Assembly (NCBI GenBank): GCA_036655915.1 | Contig: JAVVPE010000039.1 | Location: forward strand, 1 to 14,016 | Source: JAVWGW01 sp036655915 | Lineage (GTDB): Bacteria; Actinomycetota; Coriobacteriia; Coriobacteriales; Eggerthellaceae | Direction: 5' to 3' | DNA length: 14,016 nucleotides | In this document: positions 13,952 to 14,016 of the stretch, one piece after another | Numbering within the stretch: the first letter of the stretch is position 1 | Layout: each line of letters begins with the position of its first letter | Made by a program: the position numbers and the translations under genes | Notes under the pieces: model-generated | Database searches by the model: none | Seen by the model: only the letters and a program-made list of their open reading frames with translations | Told to the model about the DNA's origin: nothing

Positions 13952-14016
13952 TTATTTCCCGGCGGGTTCTTGCTGGGTGATGCAGTGGATGTTGCCGCCG
14001 CCAAAAACAACCTGGT
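13952..14016 (-). CDS. aguA: Agmatine deiminase, C-terminal end only
   Basis: Only the last 20 codons and the TAA stop (13954-13952) are in the window; the gene continues beyond the right edge. The visible residues QVVFGGGNIHCITQQEPAGK match the C-terminal end of agmatine deiminases of the peptidyl-arginine deiminase superfamily, whose catalytic cysteine lies in GGGNIHCITQQ. The enzyme hydrolyses agmatine to N-carbamoylputrescine and ammonia, a step toward putrescine or energy gain. The motif is highly specific, which makes the call firm despite the short length. Whether a full agmatine deiminase operon follows cannot be seen. Confidence 0.82.
   Translation of the reverse strand, partial: QVVFGGGNIHCITQQEPAGK

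Noticed and set aside
1..14016. CRISPR array, prophage genes, transposase or insertion sequence
   Set aside because: No regularly spaced repeats, no phage or transposase coding sequence seen on either strand.

Overview
The window looks like chromosomal DNA of a moderately high-GC actinobacterium. The gene content and order (pyrH-frr-uppS-cdsA-dxr-rseP-ispG-proS, an HtrA protease, a Cys-rich-sensor GGDEF protein, agmatine deiminase) suggest class Coriobacteriia, perhaps Eggerthellaceae. This placement is inferred from gene order and protein style; no 16S or database search was possible.

Layout: (a) 1-387, minus: the 5' part of a gene for a secreted, possibly BspA/leucine-rich-repeat-like surface protein, cut by the window edge. 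(b) 388-767: no gene. It holds a short GC-rich hairpin (530-550), a 127-nt element that folds on paper into nested stems (625-751), and a perfect 36-nt palindrome (752-787) that contains the last codons and the stop of the next gene. (c) 768-9662, minus: a tightly packed gene row read from right to left: pyrH, frr, uppS, cdsA, dxr, rseP, ispG, proS and a HAD phosphatase. It joins UMP phosphorylation, ribosome recycling, isoprenoid precursor synthesis (dxr, ispG), undecaprenyl diphosphate synthesis (uppS), phospholipid precursor synthesis (cdsA), intramembrane proteolysis (rseP) and prolyl-tRNA charging. A promoter-like motif lies before frr, and the row carries an intercistronic 9-bp triple repeat. 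(d) 9704-11223, minus: a membrane-anchored HtrA-type serine protease with its own intrinsic terminator and a probable promoter. (e) 11348-13802, plus: a promoter, a class-3-like aldehyde dehydrogenase, an intercistronic hairpin and a GGDEF protein with a cysteine-bearing N-terminal domain. (f) 13803-14016: a strong inverted repeat between convergent genes, then the last 20 codons of agmatine deiminase on the minus strand.

Most genes are conserved housekeeping genes. The points most worth a second look are the structured element next to the palindrome at 625-787, the RseP homologue that lacks a visible PDZ domain but carries a winged-helix-like insert, and the GGDEF protein with a C-x9-C-x2-C sensor domain.
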